Positions 1 through 12,423 of a DNA stretch of 64,000 nt are shown here, piece by piece. The notes under the pieces were generated by a model. It was not told the DNA's origin and did not search any database. It saw only the letters and a program-made list of their open reading frames with translations. The position numbers were made by a program, and so were the translations under genes. The stretch covers positions 496,001 through 560,000 of the forward strand of contig JAJEKV010000231.1 in the NCBI GenBank assembly GCA_021234155.1, written 5' to 3'. Source of the DNA: Isoetes taiwanensis (lineage: Eukaryota; Streptophyta; Lycopodiopsida; Isoetales; Isoetaceae). How positions within the stretch are numbered: position 1 is the stretch's first letter; each line of letters opens with the position of its first letter.

Positions 1-2139
1 AAACTCCAATGCTTTGTAGCAGCAATAGATATACCAGTTTTATACTAGTAAGGAATAACTATGTTTCTCCGTATTTTTTTGCAAGAAGGCCACATAACCT
101 ACATAGTGGACCTATATATATGTCCCTTGTCATATTATTGAACAAATTGGAAGGCTTATTTGGAGAAATGTAGCGTGCTCTCTACAAAGCTGAGAAAGAC
201 GTATCAAAGGTCATGTGGTCTAATTCTTGATTCTCATAGTTAAACTTCAAGATCTTCACTTTCATTCATCAATAAACATCGCTATGTAAATGCTCAGTCT
301 TCAGCCTATAATTTTGGAATTAACTCAAATTATTAACCTCTAATGTGTTACTCCTATGGCTATACATCATCTTTAAATCTAGTTAATTGCATGGTTAAAC
401 CCTAATTACACTATATGCAAGTTGATAGAGTAAGTTTCTATGTAGATATAAGTAGAATGCATCATTCATTACCCTCGTGATACTTATAGATGGTGATTTT
501 GGAGGATTTTAACATACAATTTTGTCCAAAATTCTGTATAAGAAATTCTCTATTAAATTTGGAAGTTGATATAACTTATGAACACTCTAAAAAAAATATG
601 ACATTGTACCTCATATAGTTAAGAACTCATGACCACAAGAATTAAGCCAAAACTTGTAGTAATAAGAGAGAAATAATTCCTAAATCGTAAGCAGCATTTT
701 TTTAACAAAATGAGGTTTGGCGGCTTCCACGGATGTTAGATGATAGCAACCAAAGCTGAAAACATACAAATCAATGTGTCCTATCATAGATAGGCAAGCA
801 CTTCCAATTTTAATAAGGTTTAAGCCTGCTTATAGTAGGAAAACTCAAAAGTTCTGGACTGCTGTAGAAACTGCCAAATTCTTTGGACAATCACCACAAT
901 ATATAGATGAGTTCATTGGTTGTGAGATTCTCCAAGATCATTAAGAATCAAGTAAAGATTGATACGGCAGTGATATATTGTAAAATTGAAACTTCTATTC
1001 TCATATATAATGGTTTAAGTGGCACTGGGTCAACGGGATCAATTCTGGTCCATGGATCAGGAATGGTCCCCAGGACAACTCTAGTGATAACCTGATTTTT
1101 CCATCATGCACAAAACCAAAATACAAGTCAAATCTCATCAGATCACAAAACGTCGATGAATTTGAGCGATTTCGAGCGACACCTCCAGGAGATCTGACAT
1201 ACAAATCCAACAATAAGTCTAAGACCCAACAACAAGTTTCAGATTTGCAACACAAAAGGGCGACATACACAGGCGCCCAAATTGGGCTTGTCTTTTCAAC
1301 ATAATAATTATCCACTTTAGAATAATGTATTCACCATATGGAAATTTGTATTTACCATCTCTAAATCACAAAAACCGCTGAGTAAATGCCAGTTGCATTC
1401 ACTTGCATAGTATTCCATGCACACAAACCTTAACATTGAATTACCCAACGTATAAGAATACGTACAACCCCTAATACCACAGAACACAAGATTTTGGAAA
1501 AAAAACAAAAAAAAACAGAAACAAGATAACAATCCTAATCAACTATACGCCCCCAACCACTAACATTTAGGTCCTAACTCCCATTTTTCAATATTTCAGA
1601 GATAATCATGTTTGATGTCCCACGAAATTAAAGTTTTAGGGGGTTTAGCATTCAAATATTAAGGCCTTTTTTCCACGACAAGCCTGTCTTGATTTTTCAA
1701 AACTAGATTGGGCCACGTCAGCAAATAAGGCACCTTAACTTTTCCACGAAGATATTTTAGACGTGTCTTACGTAACGCATCATCTTCTACTGTTATATAT
1801 GCAAAGACGAATAAGCAGTCGGATACATGGCATTCGAGGGCATACAACAAAGAATTTATTAGATGGGTCAAACTAAGCAAGGGGGTACATTTTTGGGTTT
1901 GATTGGAATCTGATGCCCAAGGAATGCCTAGACTTCTCCCATGGAACAATGGGTATGATGTTTAGTCTATTTTGTTGGTCTTGTTTTCTATCATAAGTTT
2001 CCCACACTCCTGCGATGGCCGTCATATGAAGTATGGATGAAAAAATTGTCCATCTGTGTTTGTTAGGACCAGATTATACAACTCAGATCACGATTGCAAC
2101 CCACCTGAGGTTTCTGATTTCACTTCTTTATTGTTTTAG
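1..2139. other. AT-rich sequence without a recognised gene
   Basis: No open frame here resembles a family I know, and I see no repeat termini. Short ORFs in this stretch lack splice or codon patterns that would support them. It is probably intergenic or intronic host DNA upstream of the possible exons that follow. Confidence 0.5.
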
Positions 2140-2377
2140 GTCAGTAGGACTGCAGGTTCATTATAATTATATTGCTGCACCTTGTACAGGAAAACCAATA
2201 GGGTTAGCTTCATCAAGTAGGCCAGCAGGAATAGCTTCGACAAATAATACAGAAGAACGAGATTCAATAGGTAACAAGAAAGTGCTGGGTCTAGCACGTT
2301 GGTGGGTTGTAGAAAATACCAAACTCATCTTAAACGCTCCAACGGATCCAGCTCATGTGTCGGCTTCAACGATCCAG
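2140..2377 (+). CDS. Possible internal exon of an unrecognised gene
   Basis: A 238-base open stretch is bounded by a pyrimidine-rich acceptor (TTATTGTTTTAG just before 2140) and a donor (CCAG then GTAATC at 2378). The frame reads VHYNYIAAPCTGKPIGLASS near its start and contains LARWWVVENTK near the middle. I do not recognise the protein. The open frame continues upstream to 2033, which weakens the case for a boundary at 2140. The frame ends in phase 0, which does not match the phase of the next candidate exon at 8375, so at least one exon would be missing between them. The L1 at 2799-8260 would then lie in an intron. Confidence 0.3.
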
Positions 2378-2788
2378 GTAATCTCAATCCGCGATGAACG
2401 GGCATGAAGACTGCAGGTTGAAATGCATCTACTTTTCAACATTTTCTTGGCATGTCCCATGACGGATCACCAGGATGTGTGTTGCACGTCCGCTATCTGT
2501 TAAAATCCTTGCGGTCTTTTATATTTTTAGCAATGACTTCATATAAAATTCATTTGGATTATATCAAACTTTCTTAATTAGTTATTATGGGCATGTGTGC
2601 CAGTGTTGCCATCCTCCTAGGTTGCATTATGCGGTGTAGATATAATTGTAGATGATAAAACAATTTTTGAGCAATATAATATTGTTGCAATGTTCCTCCT
2701 TATAACGCTTCCAAAGATCGCCTTTGCAATCCTAGGGAAGCTGAGTTTTTTATTCTTCATGTTAGATACTTGATTTTGTGTAGTGTAC
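2378..2788. other. Unrecognised AT-rich sequence between exon and L1
   Basis: No gene or repeat recognised. It would be intron sequence if the flanking exon calls are right. Confidence 0.35.
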
Positions 2789-3352
2789 TTGTAATGTTTT
2801 TTTTTTTATTGAAGGCGAGTTTATATATTAATTATAAAGTATAAGTTGACAAAAGATCCTTTTTGAAGGGAAGTATAACCCTGTTTAAGGTAACAAAAAG
2901 AAGAAACTTTTTAGAGGGAAGTTTAACCCTATAATGTATGTGTTTATGGAATATATTCAAAATAGCCTGGAGCATGTTATCTGAACTCTGTATCGTCTGC
3001 ATACATGGATGTCCACTAAAAGTAAGACCTGAGGTTGGATTTCACGGATTTCTTTGCCTCGCCTCGACCATGTGATAGTACATGGAATGGGCACATGAGG
3101 ATTACGCTTTTCGCCATGTTGAGCCGTCCCTTACTGTCTTTTGCCTCACAAAGCAAATCTCTTCTAGCATTTGGATTCTGATCACAACAGCAGTTACAAA
3201 GGCATGGCTCCTCATGGTTGTAGAGATTGGGAGGGCCGAACACTTTGATCCATTGCTGATTAGTATCTGCATCAATCTTCTTCCATTTGAGTTTGCGCAC
3301 CAGTATGAAGATAATACCTGAAATATGAGAAGAATACAAATTAGAATTGAGT

Positions 3353-6300
3353 CTATAAAGTGGCTGAAATCCATCTGATGTCGTATTGAACTTGTTTGAT
3401 GATTGCCTCCGGGTGAGTTATCTCGTAGTTAAAGATAAAATTGTTCCTCCCCTTCCAGATACGCCAGAGAAGGATATAGATCCTCCAATCGATAGGATTA
3501 TTCGGCAAAAAGAACTCCAGCGGGTCAGCCATGATAAGGTTATATCCAAAGATATTAGAAGCAAGCTCAAGGACCCATTCCGACCAGAGACAATCTTTAA
3601 AGAGGTGTTCTTCATCTTCCCTGTGACTGATACATCTGGGGCAGACATCCGAATCTGTCATATGAATCCTATATCTTTTATGATTGGTGGCCAGAGCTCT
3701 ATGCCAAAGTTGCCACATAAAAGACTTCACTTTTGGGGGGATAGGACTCGACCACATGAATTTTAAATTCTTAATGCATCTCACTTCATCTGTCTGCCAC
3801 TTGCTATGAATGGAAAGCTTCTGGTCTCTCATCAGGTATCTGTAAGCATTCTTAACCTTGAAACCCGTGATACCATTATAGTTCCAGATATCCTCATCAT
3901 TTGACCAAGTCCCCTGAGAGAGAGATGTGCATATATTATTATCTGACAATTTGTTTCCTCCCCTCCCCCCTCCAGGGCGAAAGATGAAAGGGGATGATAC
4001 CTTGGTCATCATACATATCTCGATGACATGGATACCTTTGCTCCCCAAATTACGGCCTGCTCCAGGAAAATGGCATGCTAAACATAAGGAGGCATTATTA
4101 GTAAGGAGAGCGGATTCCAAAAATAGATTGATCCATGGATAACCCCTCTTTCGGGGAAAACATGCCTTTAACTAGATTCCATGCTCGATCCATTTCTTGA
4201 TTATGCGGGGATAGAGTTTGGAACTTTGATTGGAAAAATATAGCATGAGGCAACACTAAATTTAGCTTCCTCCACCCATAAGAAAGACATCGCTTAAGTA
4301 ATGCCTTATGATAATAGAAACCGGGTGTTTGATCGGATCATAGGCTGCCTTGTACGGATACTTAGCTGCAAGAGCAATCGCTTTTCTATGTTTATGACAC
4401 CTAGACCCCCGGACCTCTGCCTTTACAACATTCCTCCATAGCCACGGGGAGTCCGGCATCTTACATTGCGCCCACGGGATATGAATCTCCCAATAATGCT
4501 CACGAAGTTTGGAGGTTACTTTCTTAGGAGCAAGAATGGCCGGATGTGGTAAACATGAGAGGAAGAAATGACAAAATTTGCAATTATGGCCCCTACCTTA
4601 GAAATATATTTGGAGTTTAGGCTGTCCACTTTCCTTTGAAATTTCTCAATAATATCAGACCATATATCAGAAGGACTACCTTTAAGGACTAAGGGAATTC
4701 CTAAAATCTTGGAAGCATTAGTAGGAAGGATATACTTACACCCTAGGAGAGCAGCTGTTTGCTCTCCCTTTACTGATCCACGGCAACCACTTTAGATTTG
4801 AGAGGATTGATCTTGCACCCCGAGGCTACTCCAAATTCTTCCAAGATGCTTTGAGTATTGATAAGTGATCTATTGTCCATCGAAACTAGGAGGAAAGTAT
4901 CATATGCAAAATGTCCATTTAAAAGTTGATCCATCTCCCCATTCTCAGGGAGGGTGAGGCCTTGGATCATATTAGATCTCTTTGCTTCTTCTAGCTTACC
5001 ATGAAGAGCCTCCATAATAATAAGGAATAGGAATGGAGCTAGTGGGCATCCCTGTTTTACCCCTCTTTGCAGGGGGAAAAAGGGGCCACATTCTCCATTA
5101 ATTAAAACAGAAGATCTGGAATTTGAAAGTATAGCTTTGAAAAGGAGAATTACCTCGTCCGAGAAACCTAATGCCCTGCAACATTTAAATAAGAAGCCCC
5201 AACTTACCGTGTCGAAGGCTTTGGTGATATCCAGCTTGATAAGAGCAACATCTTGTTTGGAATCCTTGGCCCAATTCAGACCCAACATAGCTGTGACAAC
5301 ATTGTCAAGGATGAATCTGTCCTTTAAGTAGGCAGCTTGGGAAGTACTTATGATTCTCTCCAGCACACCCTTAAGCCTTCTGGCAATTGTACCTGAAATA
5401 ATCTTATAAATCACATTGGTTAGAGAAATAGGCCTATAATCCGAGAAGGAGGTGGGCATATCAGTTTTAGGGATGAGCGTGATAAAGCTCGTGTTAATTC
5501 TAGCATCCAAGCATTTTACACTCTTGAACTCATTAGCCAAATTAGTGAAGCAATCCCCTAAAATAGGCCATGTTTTGATAAAAAAAATTCCTTTGGGGAG
5601 CCCATCGGGCCTGGACTTTTACCCTTTTCCATTTCTTTTGCAATATGAAATAACTCATCATTGGAGAAAGGCTTCTCAATGCTGGAATTCTCCTCCATAT
5701 TAACCTTTGCTTGGAGGTTAATGAATCTATTCATATTCTCCTGGGTACTATCTTGATTGGTACCCATGATATTCTTGAAGTGGTTAGCTGCAGCAATTTT
5801 AATCTGATCCTCATTTGTGATGTCTTCATCCCCCACCCTTATCTCAAAGATGTGGTTCTTTTTAATTTTGCCCTTGGCTTTTACAAAGAAGTATTTAGAG
5901 CTGCATCTTTCATCATCCTTGATTTCTCTTATCTTTGCTTTGAGCCTCCACCCTTCAGCAATCTTGATCTCTTCCTTCTCAATTTCCACTCTGATGTTAT
6001 TTTTTTCCTCCTCAGGAGCATTGGGCAGGCTATCTCTTAATTTCTGCAAGGAGGAGAGTTTATCACGATGTACCTGTTTCCCCCATTCCTTGAGCCAGTT
6101 CTTGATTGCCTTGGCAACTTGAATCCACCAGAACATCCATCCCGATTGGCCTGTGGGCTTGGGAAACCTAACTAGGACCTCTTGTAATCTATCCATAAAT
6201 TCATCATGATCCAGCAGACTGGTATTAAGTTTGAAATAAGTCTTCCTCTTTTTCTTATATTGATTGGTAGCCGTGATGCATAACTGCTTTGGGGATAGTG

Positions 6301-6989
6301 ATCCGAGAGAGTGTATCCTTCCAAATTAATGACCCTGTTATTGTGGTTCCACAAATTTTCAGATAGATAATATCTATCATGAAGGCATAAAGTGGGATCA
6401 ATTCTCTTATCATCAACCTGTAGGCTCGGACTTGGTTCTGGCTAAATTTAAGTTGTGGCAACTTGTAAGATCCAGCCAAGCTTCCTTTTCCTTCCTGCTT
6501 AGAGGTTTAAAATTCTTGTTCCTCATGAAGCTATTGGTAACCATGTTGAGATCTCCACCCAGAATACATTCATCATACTCAATATTATCCAGACTATTTT
6601 TTACTCCTGTCCAAACTTCCACTCTCTCAGTGGGATTGTTAAAGGCATAGATATTTATCAAAGCTAGTCTAATCCTATAAATGGTACACAAGAGTATCGG
6701 CACCTTCCATTCTCTTTGTTGATCATATAAGTGTCGAAATATTTAAATAGTTCTTCCAAGCAATAGCAATACGTAGAGGTATCATTAGCGAGGGAATAGA
6801 CCAAATACTATAATTAGGAGGAAGAGTTTTACTAATGGTTTTCTCATGATCAGAGTCATGTAATTTATGTTCCTGAATAAACAAAAAGTCAGGGTTGAGA
6901 GATGATAGACAAACCTTCAATCTTTCCCTTTTAATGTTATTGTTAATACCCTGGAGATTCCAGGTAATACATTTAATGTCTCTATCCAT
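3353..6989 (-). pseudogene. L1 ORF2: endonuclease, RT, zf-RVT (broken)
   Basis: ORF2 lies downstream of ORF1 in pieces. The endonuclease (EEP fold) is in 6989-6413, with CITWNLQGINNN and FIQEHKLH at the start and GGDLNMV later. A linker is in 6196-5558. RT is in 5540-4770 with SDYRPISLTNVIYKIIS, a QAAYLKDRFILDN segment and KQGCPLAPFLFLIIM. The catalytic YADD block reads FAYDTF, so the metal-binding aspartates are disturbed. A zf-RVT region lies in 4120-3353 with KVKSFMWQLWHRALATN and CPRC...EDEEHLFKDC. Frame changes separate the pieces and there are spacer losses near 4262-4770, so no full protein can be made. Confidence 0.85.
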
Positions 6990-7101
6990 TAAACCCTATA
7001 CTTCCCTGAAACCAACCCTGCTTGGATGGTCAATTTTCTTGGACTAGATCTGCTAGGGCTAAAACTTAACTTCTTCTTACCTCTGCCCTTTTTTCTGTTC
7101 A

Positions 7102-8190
7102 CTATTGTCCATACCTTGTCTTCTGAGTCGGGGGTGTTCCCAATATCCTGATTTTCCGTCCGTGAAGCCTTATCAACTTCTTTCTGAGCAGGGTTAGAAA
7201 AATCAGGGAAAGAGAATATAAACTTGCCTGGTTGACATTCTTGATGAGGACCACCATATCTTCGTGAATTTCCACCTTGGGTAGAAGTTCATCAATGTTA
7301 CCCTGATTAGTGGTAATTTGGGTCTCCAAGCTCTTAACAGATTCCGCCTTGCTCACTTCCACCCCTGAGTTATCTTTATCATTGACCTTGGGGACCCATA
7401 CCTGCTTAAGCTTCGGGGCAGTCACTGGGTCACAGGCAGGTTCATGAATTGGCCATTTGGAGTAATTAATGGTGAGGTCCATGAACTCATCAGCCTTGAC
7501 TCTGATCTTTATCTTTTTTTTCCAATCAGAAGTTATTTTCTTGGCGATACAAACCGTAGGGAAGTTAGTTTGGGGAATATTAATTTCGAGGACCTCCCCT
7601 AAAGGTTCACAGAGAGTATACAGATGGGACCGAGTCCAAAAGGCCGGAGGGAGATTCGGGAAAGATAGCCAAGTAGACGTTTGAATTTCCTTCTCCGAGC
7701 CAGGGATGAAGAAAGGGGACCAATTCATAATATAAAAAGGAGCATTGTTAATGAAGTCCAGCTTTCTTCTTAAAATTTGTTTAACACAGACCTCATCTCT
7801 GCAAACAATTTGATAGGTCTTTTTATCCAGCTTGAGAATAGACAGAATAGGAATGTGCTGGGATTTGGTTATCCAGTTCTTGACCTCCCCTTGATTTGGG
7901 CATACCCGCGGGAAATGCACTAAAATAGCATTCTTGGTAAACATGTCAGAAGCAGAGGAGTCAGGAATGCCATATAAATCTATAAAATCGCTACTGACTG
8001 CATTCTGATTCTCCAAGTTAGTCGGTTGAGGAGCAAAAAGGCCCTCTTTCATAAGAATATTTTTATATGAAGGGGAAAGAGATGGACCTTTTATTTTATC
8101 ATTTTTGCCGACCACCGGAATCGAGTTGCTGATTTTGTTAACTCCAATCTTTGTTTTTGGCACATTCAGCGTCGAGAGCTTGACTTCCAT
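7102..8190 (-). CDS. L1 ORF1, gag-like RNA-binding protein
   Basis: One open frame of about 360 residues from ATG at 8190 (starting MEVKLSTLNVPK) to 7102. Upstream in-frame codons reach 8478 but cross the inferred 5' end of the LINE, so I prefer the inner ATG. The middle carries the DUF4283-type pattern of plant L1 ORF1: a hydrophobic strand with ILVHFPRVCPNQ, then a W-x-S-F-x-N-L-P-P-A-F-W segment, then GEVLEINIPQT. In plant L1s this protein binds RNA and forms the ribonucleoprotein. The C-terminal part is charged and low in recognisable structure; no CCHC knuckle is visible. It is intact, unlike ORF2. Confidence 0.7.
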   Translation of the reverse strand: MEVKLSTLNVPKTKIGVNKISNSIPVVGKNDKIKGPSLSPSYKNILMKEGLFAPQPTNLENQNAVSSDFIDLYGIPDSSASDMFTKNAILVHFPRVCPNQGEVKNWITKSQHIPILSILKLDKKTYQIVCRDEVCVKQILRRKLDFINNAPFYIMNWSPFFIPGSEKEIQTSTWLSFPNLPPAFWTRSHLYTLCEPLGEVLEINIPQTNFPTVCIAKKITSDWKKKIKIRVKADEFMDLTINYSKWPIHEPACDPVTAPKLKQVWVPKVNDKDNSGVEVSKAESVKSLETQITTNQGNIDELLPKVEIHEDMVVLIKNVNQASLYSLSLIFLTLLRKKLIRLHGRKIRILGTPPTQKTRYGQ

Positions 8191-8374
8191 ACAATCCCCA
8201 CAGTCGCAATCATTTAATTCTTCTGGGTTAAAGAAACCGTTTGAGTCTTTGATTTTGCATTTGTAATGTTGATACAACATACTTTTAGTTCTTCGTCTGT
8301 TGCTTGGAAGGATTGTTGTGATCCTTCGAAGCATTTTATGATTTATCATTAACTGGACATTTGAAATGTTGCAG

Positions 8375-8534
8375 AGTTTGAAATATTCCAGGGACCGCAA
8401 CACATGATACCACAGAAAATTGTCACAACGGTTCCTGATAGAATGTGGTATATGGAAATAGCGCAAGCTGTGCCACATAAAAATGGGGACAAATGGAAAG
8501 ATTTGTGTCTCTTACAACAAATGAAAAGAATATG
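8375..8534 (+). CDS. Possible internal exon of an unrecognised gene
   Basis: A 160-base open stretch lies between an acceptor (GAAATGTTGCAG at 8363-8374) and a strong donor (ATG then GTGAGT at 8535). The frame contains IFQGPQHMIPQKIVTTVPDR followed by MWYMEIAQAVPHKNGDKWK. The composition looks like a real protein, but I cannot name the family. It enters with one base needed from a preceding exon and leaves with two bases over. It lies just beyond the right target duplication of the L1 at 2799-8260, so the gene, if real, carries that L1 in an intron. Confidence 0.35.
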
Positions 8535-8720
8535 GTGAGTGAGCAAATGGGGATAATAGTAACCATGTGGGAAGGCACTAATAACACAATTGGTGATGCT
8601 ATTATATCTCGATGGAAGACACTGCCCAATATAATGACATCAAGTACTCAAAAAATAAAACCCATCCATAATGATCACAATACTAGATGATATGGTTGGA
8701 CACTACCCTCTTATGAATCC

Positions 8721-8999
8721 TTGGAAGCTAATGGACTTCAATGCAATAGGGATATACTGCTTGAATTTAACAGGTACATAAAGTTTCTTACTAGTGACCA
8801 GAAACCATCGAGCTACGCCATAAAGGTCCTTAAAGATGACAAAATGCCTCCAAGGATGGATAGCACATGGCTAGCAGCTAAGTGCAAGGACATAAAGAGG
8901 AAACTTGCAAGGAAATTAGAGCATACTCCCAGCCCACAAGATTCTTGTTCTCCAATATTGACTCCATCTTCAAAGGGCAAAGAGCCTAATTCGGCATGA
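8721..8999 (+). CDS. Possible terminal exon of an unrecognised gene
   Basis: An open frame of 92 codons ends at a TGA at 8997-8999. It reads CNRDILLEFNRYIKFLTSDQ, then a lysine- and arginine-rich stretch (AAKCKDIKRKLARKLEH), then a serine/proline-rich tail. An amphipathic basic helix is plausible. It follows the candidate exon at 8375-8534 on the same strand, so it may be the C-terminal exon, but I found no convincing acceptor and cannot set its 5' edge. No family recognised. Confidence 0.3.
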   Translation: MEANGLQCNRDILLEFNRYIKFLTSDQKPSSYAIKVLKDDKMPPRMDSTWLAAKCKDIKRKLARKLEHTPSPQDSCSPILTPSSKGKEPNSA

Positions 9000-10046
9000 G
9001 GCCTGTTGTGGAAGAAAGTGAGGGTAAAAGCACAGGATCTAGAACAAAAAAATGATGAGAATCATCTCGTAGAAATTCGTTTTCTGTCGCATGCTTTATA
9101 TTATGGGGCCAAGAAAGGCACAACATAAAGCCCAAGAAAGTTCATTACAGGTTGTTATGTTGCTTCAACTGCCAACCCATTGTTATATTCTCTGCTAGAG
9201 GAGCCAAAGTTTAACCCAGTCAAAGAAAAAAAGTTGGCAGAAAAAACAGTATTGAAATTGGTGCAGTATAAAAGGTACTATCCTATGGGTGTTTCCTGGT
9301 TCACAAGTGTTAACATATATGATTGTGTCAATGCTCCATCTTACATGACACACAAAACTAGATCTAAGAGCACAGGCATATTCTGTTGAGATACTAGAAC
9401 ATTTGACCTTCATTACTTGATTCGAAACCTCCATAGGCCTATATCCACGAAGCGCTAGATATTGATAGGAGAATGGCTCGAGTAGACTGTCCAAGAGCAG
9501 AACCAGTTCTGAGAGGCCGTTTTTGCCTTCATAATCAAAATCCTAATTTGGCCTGCCAACAAGTATTTTCCCATAACCATGAGCTCTGCTTGCAGAGGTA
9601 CTGCCCTTGAACTGTACACCTGCGCTCTTGATAGCTTCCGCACAGGGTCACTGCACAGGGTTCAAACAACAAAAGAAAACCCTAAAATATGATGCTTCAA
9701 ACTTGCAGCCCAAAAAAAAAGGGAATAAAAGAAAAAGAAAGAAGAAAGCTATGCCACACGATTTTCCCTTTTCTCTAAGGTCAATGGCTAAGAAAGGGTG
9801 CACTCTAGAAATATTATTTAGTATATGCAAATAAATATGACGATCAAATAATAGCAAAACCATATTAAAAAACGTACAAAAAAAAAACAAAAAGAAACCC
9901 TATATTATTATGCTAGATATTGAAGACCTACAATATATGGAATTGTCATGATGGCCATCTATACCACGAGAATTTTGGTACCACTAAGATTTGTGATCCT
10001 CACACGAAGAAAACAAAAAAGGCCGAGTGTCATTGATATGCAATGT
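9000..10046. other. Unrecognised sequence
   Basis: AT-rich. It holds a purine-rich stretch at about 9710-9750 and A runs near 9875-9895. Short open frames (for example 9180-9389 on +) show no family resemblance. It may include the 3' UTR of the gene suggested by the exons before it. Confidence 0.4.
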
Positions 10047-10155
10047 GAGAATAGAATAGAATGGAATAAAATTTTTAACGTCCACGGAGACCAATAGGTC
10101 ATGGGACCCATACAATGGGCTAGTACAATCATTACTACTAGGATTAAAAAACCCC
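10047..10155 (-). mobile_element. 5'-truncated LINE/SINE 3' end, copy 1
   Basis: Reading the minus strand there is half of the hairpin module (TTTTTTAATCCTAGTAGTAA), then a GGGTCCCATGACCTATTGG block, then GTCTCCGTGGACG, then a tail built on ATTCT. The copy at 62850-62956 matches it almost base for base. The same terminal block ends the 5S-headed SINE at 53574-53783 and, more loosely, the LINE fragment at 51065-51610. It is too short to say whether the parent was the LINE or a SINE. Confidence 0.75.
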
Positions 10156-10852
10156 TGCAACTCTATTTTGTTCATATGAATAGGATTGTGATACTCGTAT
10201 AAAACAATAGATTAATTTGATTTTTAACATTCAAAAAACCATTTTCATTTGGTAACTGACAGGTATGGAGTCAAGTATGGAGAAAAGAAAGGTGCCTTGA
10301 AATATTATGGTTTCGTCCAATTTTGAACTGGAAATCTTTACTGTGTACAACTAATGTAATAACCAACTACACCATAAAATTAACGTAATAACCAATTACA
10401 CTATGAAATGAATATCAAGAGTATGTGAGGAGGACAAAATACGTAAGTTGCATACTTAGTTTTGCTTTCATTTAATCGGTTAGAAATATAGCTTATAGCC
10501 TAGCTTTTGACCTCCACTTTAAGTCTATAAATATAGCTTTTAATGTTAACTTTGACAATCTTAGTCGTTAAAGTCCTCTTCTTCGAAGACCATTGCCAAG
10601 TGCATGTCTAACCCTCCATTTAGATGGCACACCACTAGGAAAACTATCCTAAAAGCTATTCATTACGTTGAACCAAATATCACAATATATATAATCATAC
10701 ATCAACGTTATTTTGGGCGCACGTGTCTATTCCAACAATATTTTAACGCTTGGTTTCCGGCTTCATGAATGACTTCGTGAATTGATAAACAAAAGGGATA
10801 CATGGGCCATTCAAAACAGCCTGCGCAATTGCTGTCGACAGCGATTTTTAGA
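10156..10852. other. Unrecognised AT-rich sequence
   Basis: No gene or repeat structure recognised. It contains a small imperfect duplication of 'taataaccaa(c/t)tacac' at about 10355-10400. Confidence 0.4.
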
Positions 10853-10857
10853 CCATT

Positions 10858-12418
10858 TGTGACGTTCCAGCACAGTATACGGTCCCAGGACATATACTGT
10901 ACTGCCTCGTCATGCGTACACGCCACCCCGACTGACGTGTACGCCGACGTGTAGCCAGGCTAGTAGCCCTAGGGGGCAACTTGCAAGGTATGTGCATTTG
11001 TCATTAATGTGCACATTTACCAATGTGCACATTTTTTAAGGTGCACACCTTTCTATGTGGGCACATTTTGCCACCTAGCAATTAAAGGCAAGTGGGCCCA
11101 TTCCCAATTATCCCACATGCCTAAAGGGATAATTGGAAACCCTAGCCAACCCCTTGTCTATTTAGGAAGGGAAACCCTAACTTGCCCATTTTTCATTTCT
11201 AGGGTTTTAGAGCTCTGTTTTGGCTGCCCCAGGGGTCAAAACCGCCTCCCAGACTCTGTCTGAGCGAATTGCCCCATTAGTTTCCCTTGATTCGAGCAGT
11301 TTAGCAGGATGGTCGAGCTCAGGTCAGGAGGAGGAACTCAAGGATCAGGTATTTAGGCAATTTAATAGCTTAAACCGTCTCTCGGTCATAGAATCAGTAG
11401 GTTTAGCCTATTAAATTGCCCATAGCAGCCCTTTAGATCTTTAGATACCAGACTCTAACTAAAGAACCTAACTCTATGATATAGATTAGATCTAGTTCTT
11501 TAGTTCTTCTGTGATGTATATGGATGATGTATCTCTATGAACTCCTTGTATTGGGAAGGGGGGTAGAGACCTAAATCTTGGTAGTAAATGCTCCTAGATT
11601 AGCCTCTCTAGCACACTATAGATGCGGCCTGTGCACAAGAGCCACACCTGGTTGTGGGTGAAGGGGCCAGACTGGCTTATAAGGAGGTTCGTGTTCTGAC
11701 TCTTGAACGATCCCTATGGTGTGTTAGTGCTACCGGGGATCACTGTGGATTTGCCACTCGTGTGGGCAAGGCATGGGCTCGACACCCGTGGGGTGATGCG
11801 TCACCCTCCATTGGGTTCAAGTCGAATACGGGCAGTGGCCCTCTAGTCACCTTGAGTCAGCATGTAGATCTCTGGAGGGAGTGATCCCTACCTGCCCCAT
11901 CGGGATTGGGGAGATGCAACCCAGGAATAGCCCCTTTGGCTATGCACCCGGCGGGCTACAGTCAGGTCCCAACACTTTTCAGCCTACTCTGCAAAGTGTG
12001 CACAGGAGGGGCGGATGGAGTGGACAACCCTATGCCATGTTCATATGCCAGCCAAATCCATTGCCATGAATTCCGTCTGCAATGAACTCTGGAGACCCAA
12101 GCCGTCAGTCATCCCTTCGAGTCTGAGCCTTGGGTAGGACCCCTATGTATGATGCTGATCATTGTCTATGCAGATGTTGATGTACCACCCTTCGAGGTGG
12201 ATAAGTGATTATGTTGCATACTGACATGTATGTTTACGCTTCCGCAGCTAGGTAGGCCCTGAGGGAGACGGGGTAAAATGACCCCTTCACTCTTCCCACT
12301 GGGACTCGTTATGGGTGCAGTGATTATGGAGGGCCCTGTATCAGTATGGAGCTGGTATGGGGGATGAACTCCTGTTTGTATACGGTGAGTGCACCGTATA
12401 CGGGTAGGGGACGTCACA
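10858..12418 (+). mobile_element. Solo LTR of a Ty3/gypsy-like family
   Basis: The 1561-base block starts TGTGACGTTCC and ends GACGTCACA, so its ends are inverted repeats beginning TG and ending CA. CCATT flanks it on both sides (10853-10857 and 12419-12423), a 5-bp target duplication. The start matches the LTR of the chromovirus at 17200-30325 read on its own strand, and inner words such as ATGCTCCTAGA and GATGCGGCCTGTGCACAAGA are also shared, so the two families are related but diverged. No internal region or second LTR is present, which is what unequal recombination between two LTRs leaves. Confidence 0.85.
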
Positions 12419-12423
12419 CCATT

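Larger units (their letters stand above)
2799..8260 (-). mobile_element. L1-type LINE, nearly full length, degraded
   Basis: A minus-strand LINE with ORF1 (DUF4283-like), endonuclease, reverse transcriptase and a C-terminal zf-RVT region in the normal L1 order. The 3' end is marked by a run of T on the + strand at about 2797-2807, the poly(A) tail read backwards. The 10-base word TTGTAATGTT lies on both sides (2789-2798 and 8261-8270), which fits a target-site duplication. ORF2 is broken by several frameshifts and the RT active site is altered, so this copy looks inactive. It sits between possible exons of a + strand gene, so it may be intronic. The 5' boundary rests on the duplication only. 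Confidence 0.85.

Noticed and set aside
907-1532. Short ORFs on both strands
   Set aside because: Overlapping frames on both strands, AT-rich and without motif; typical chance frames.
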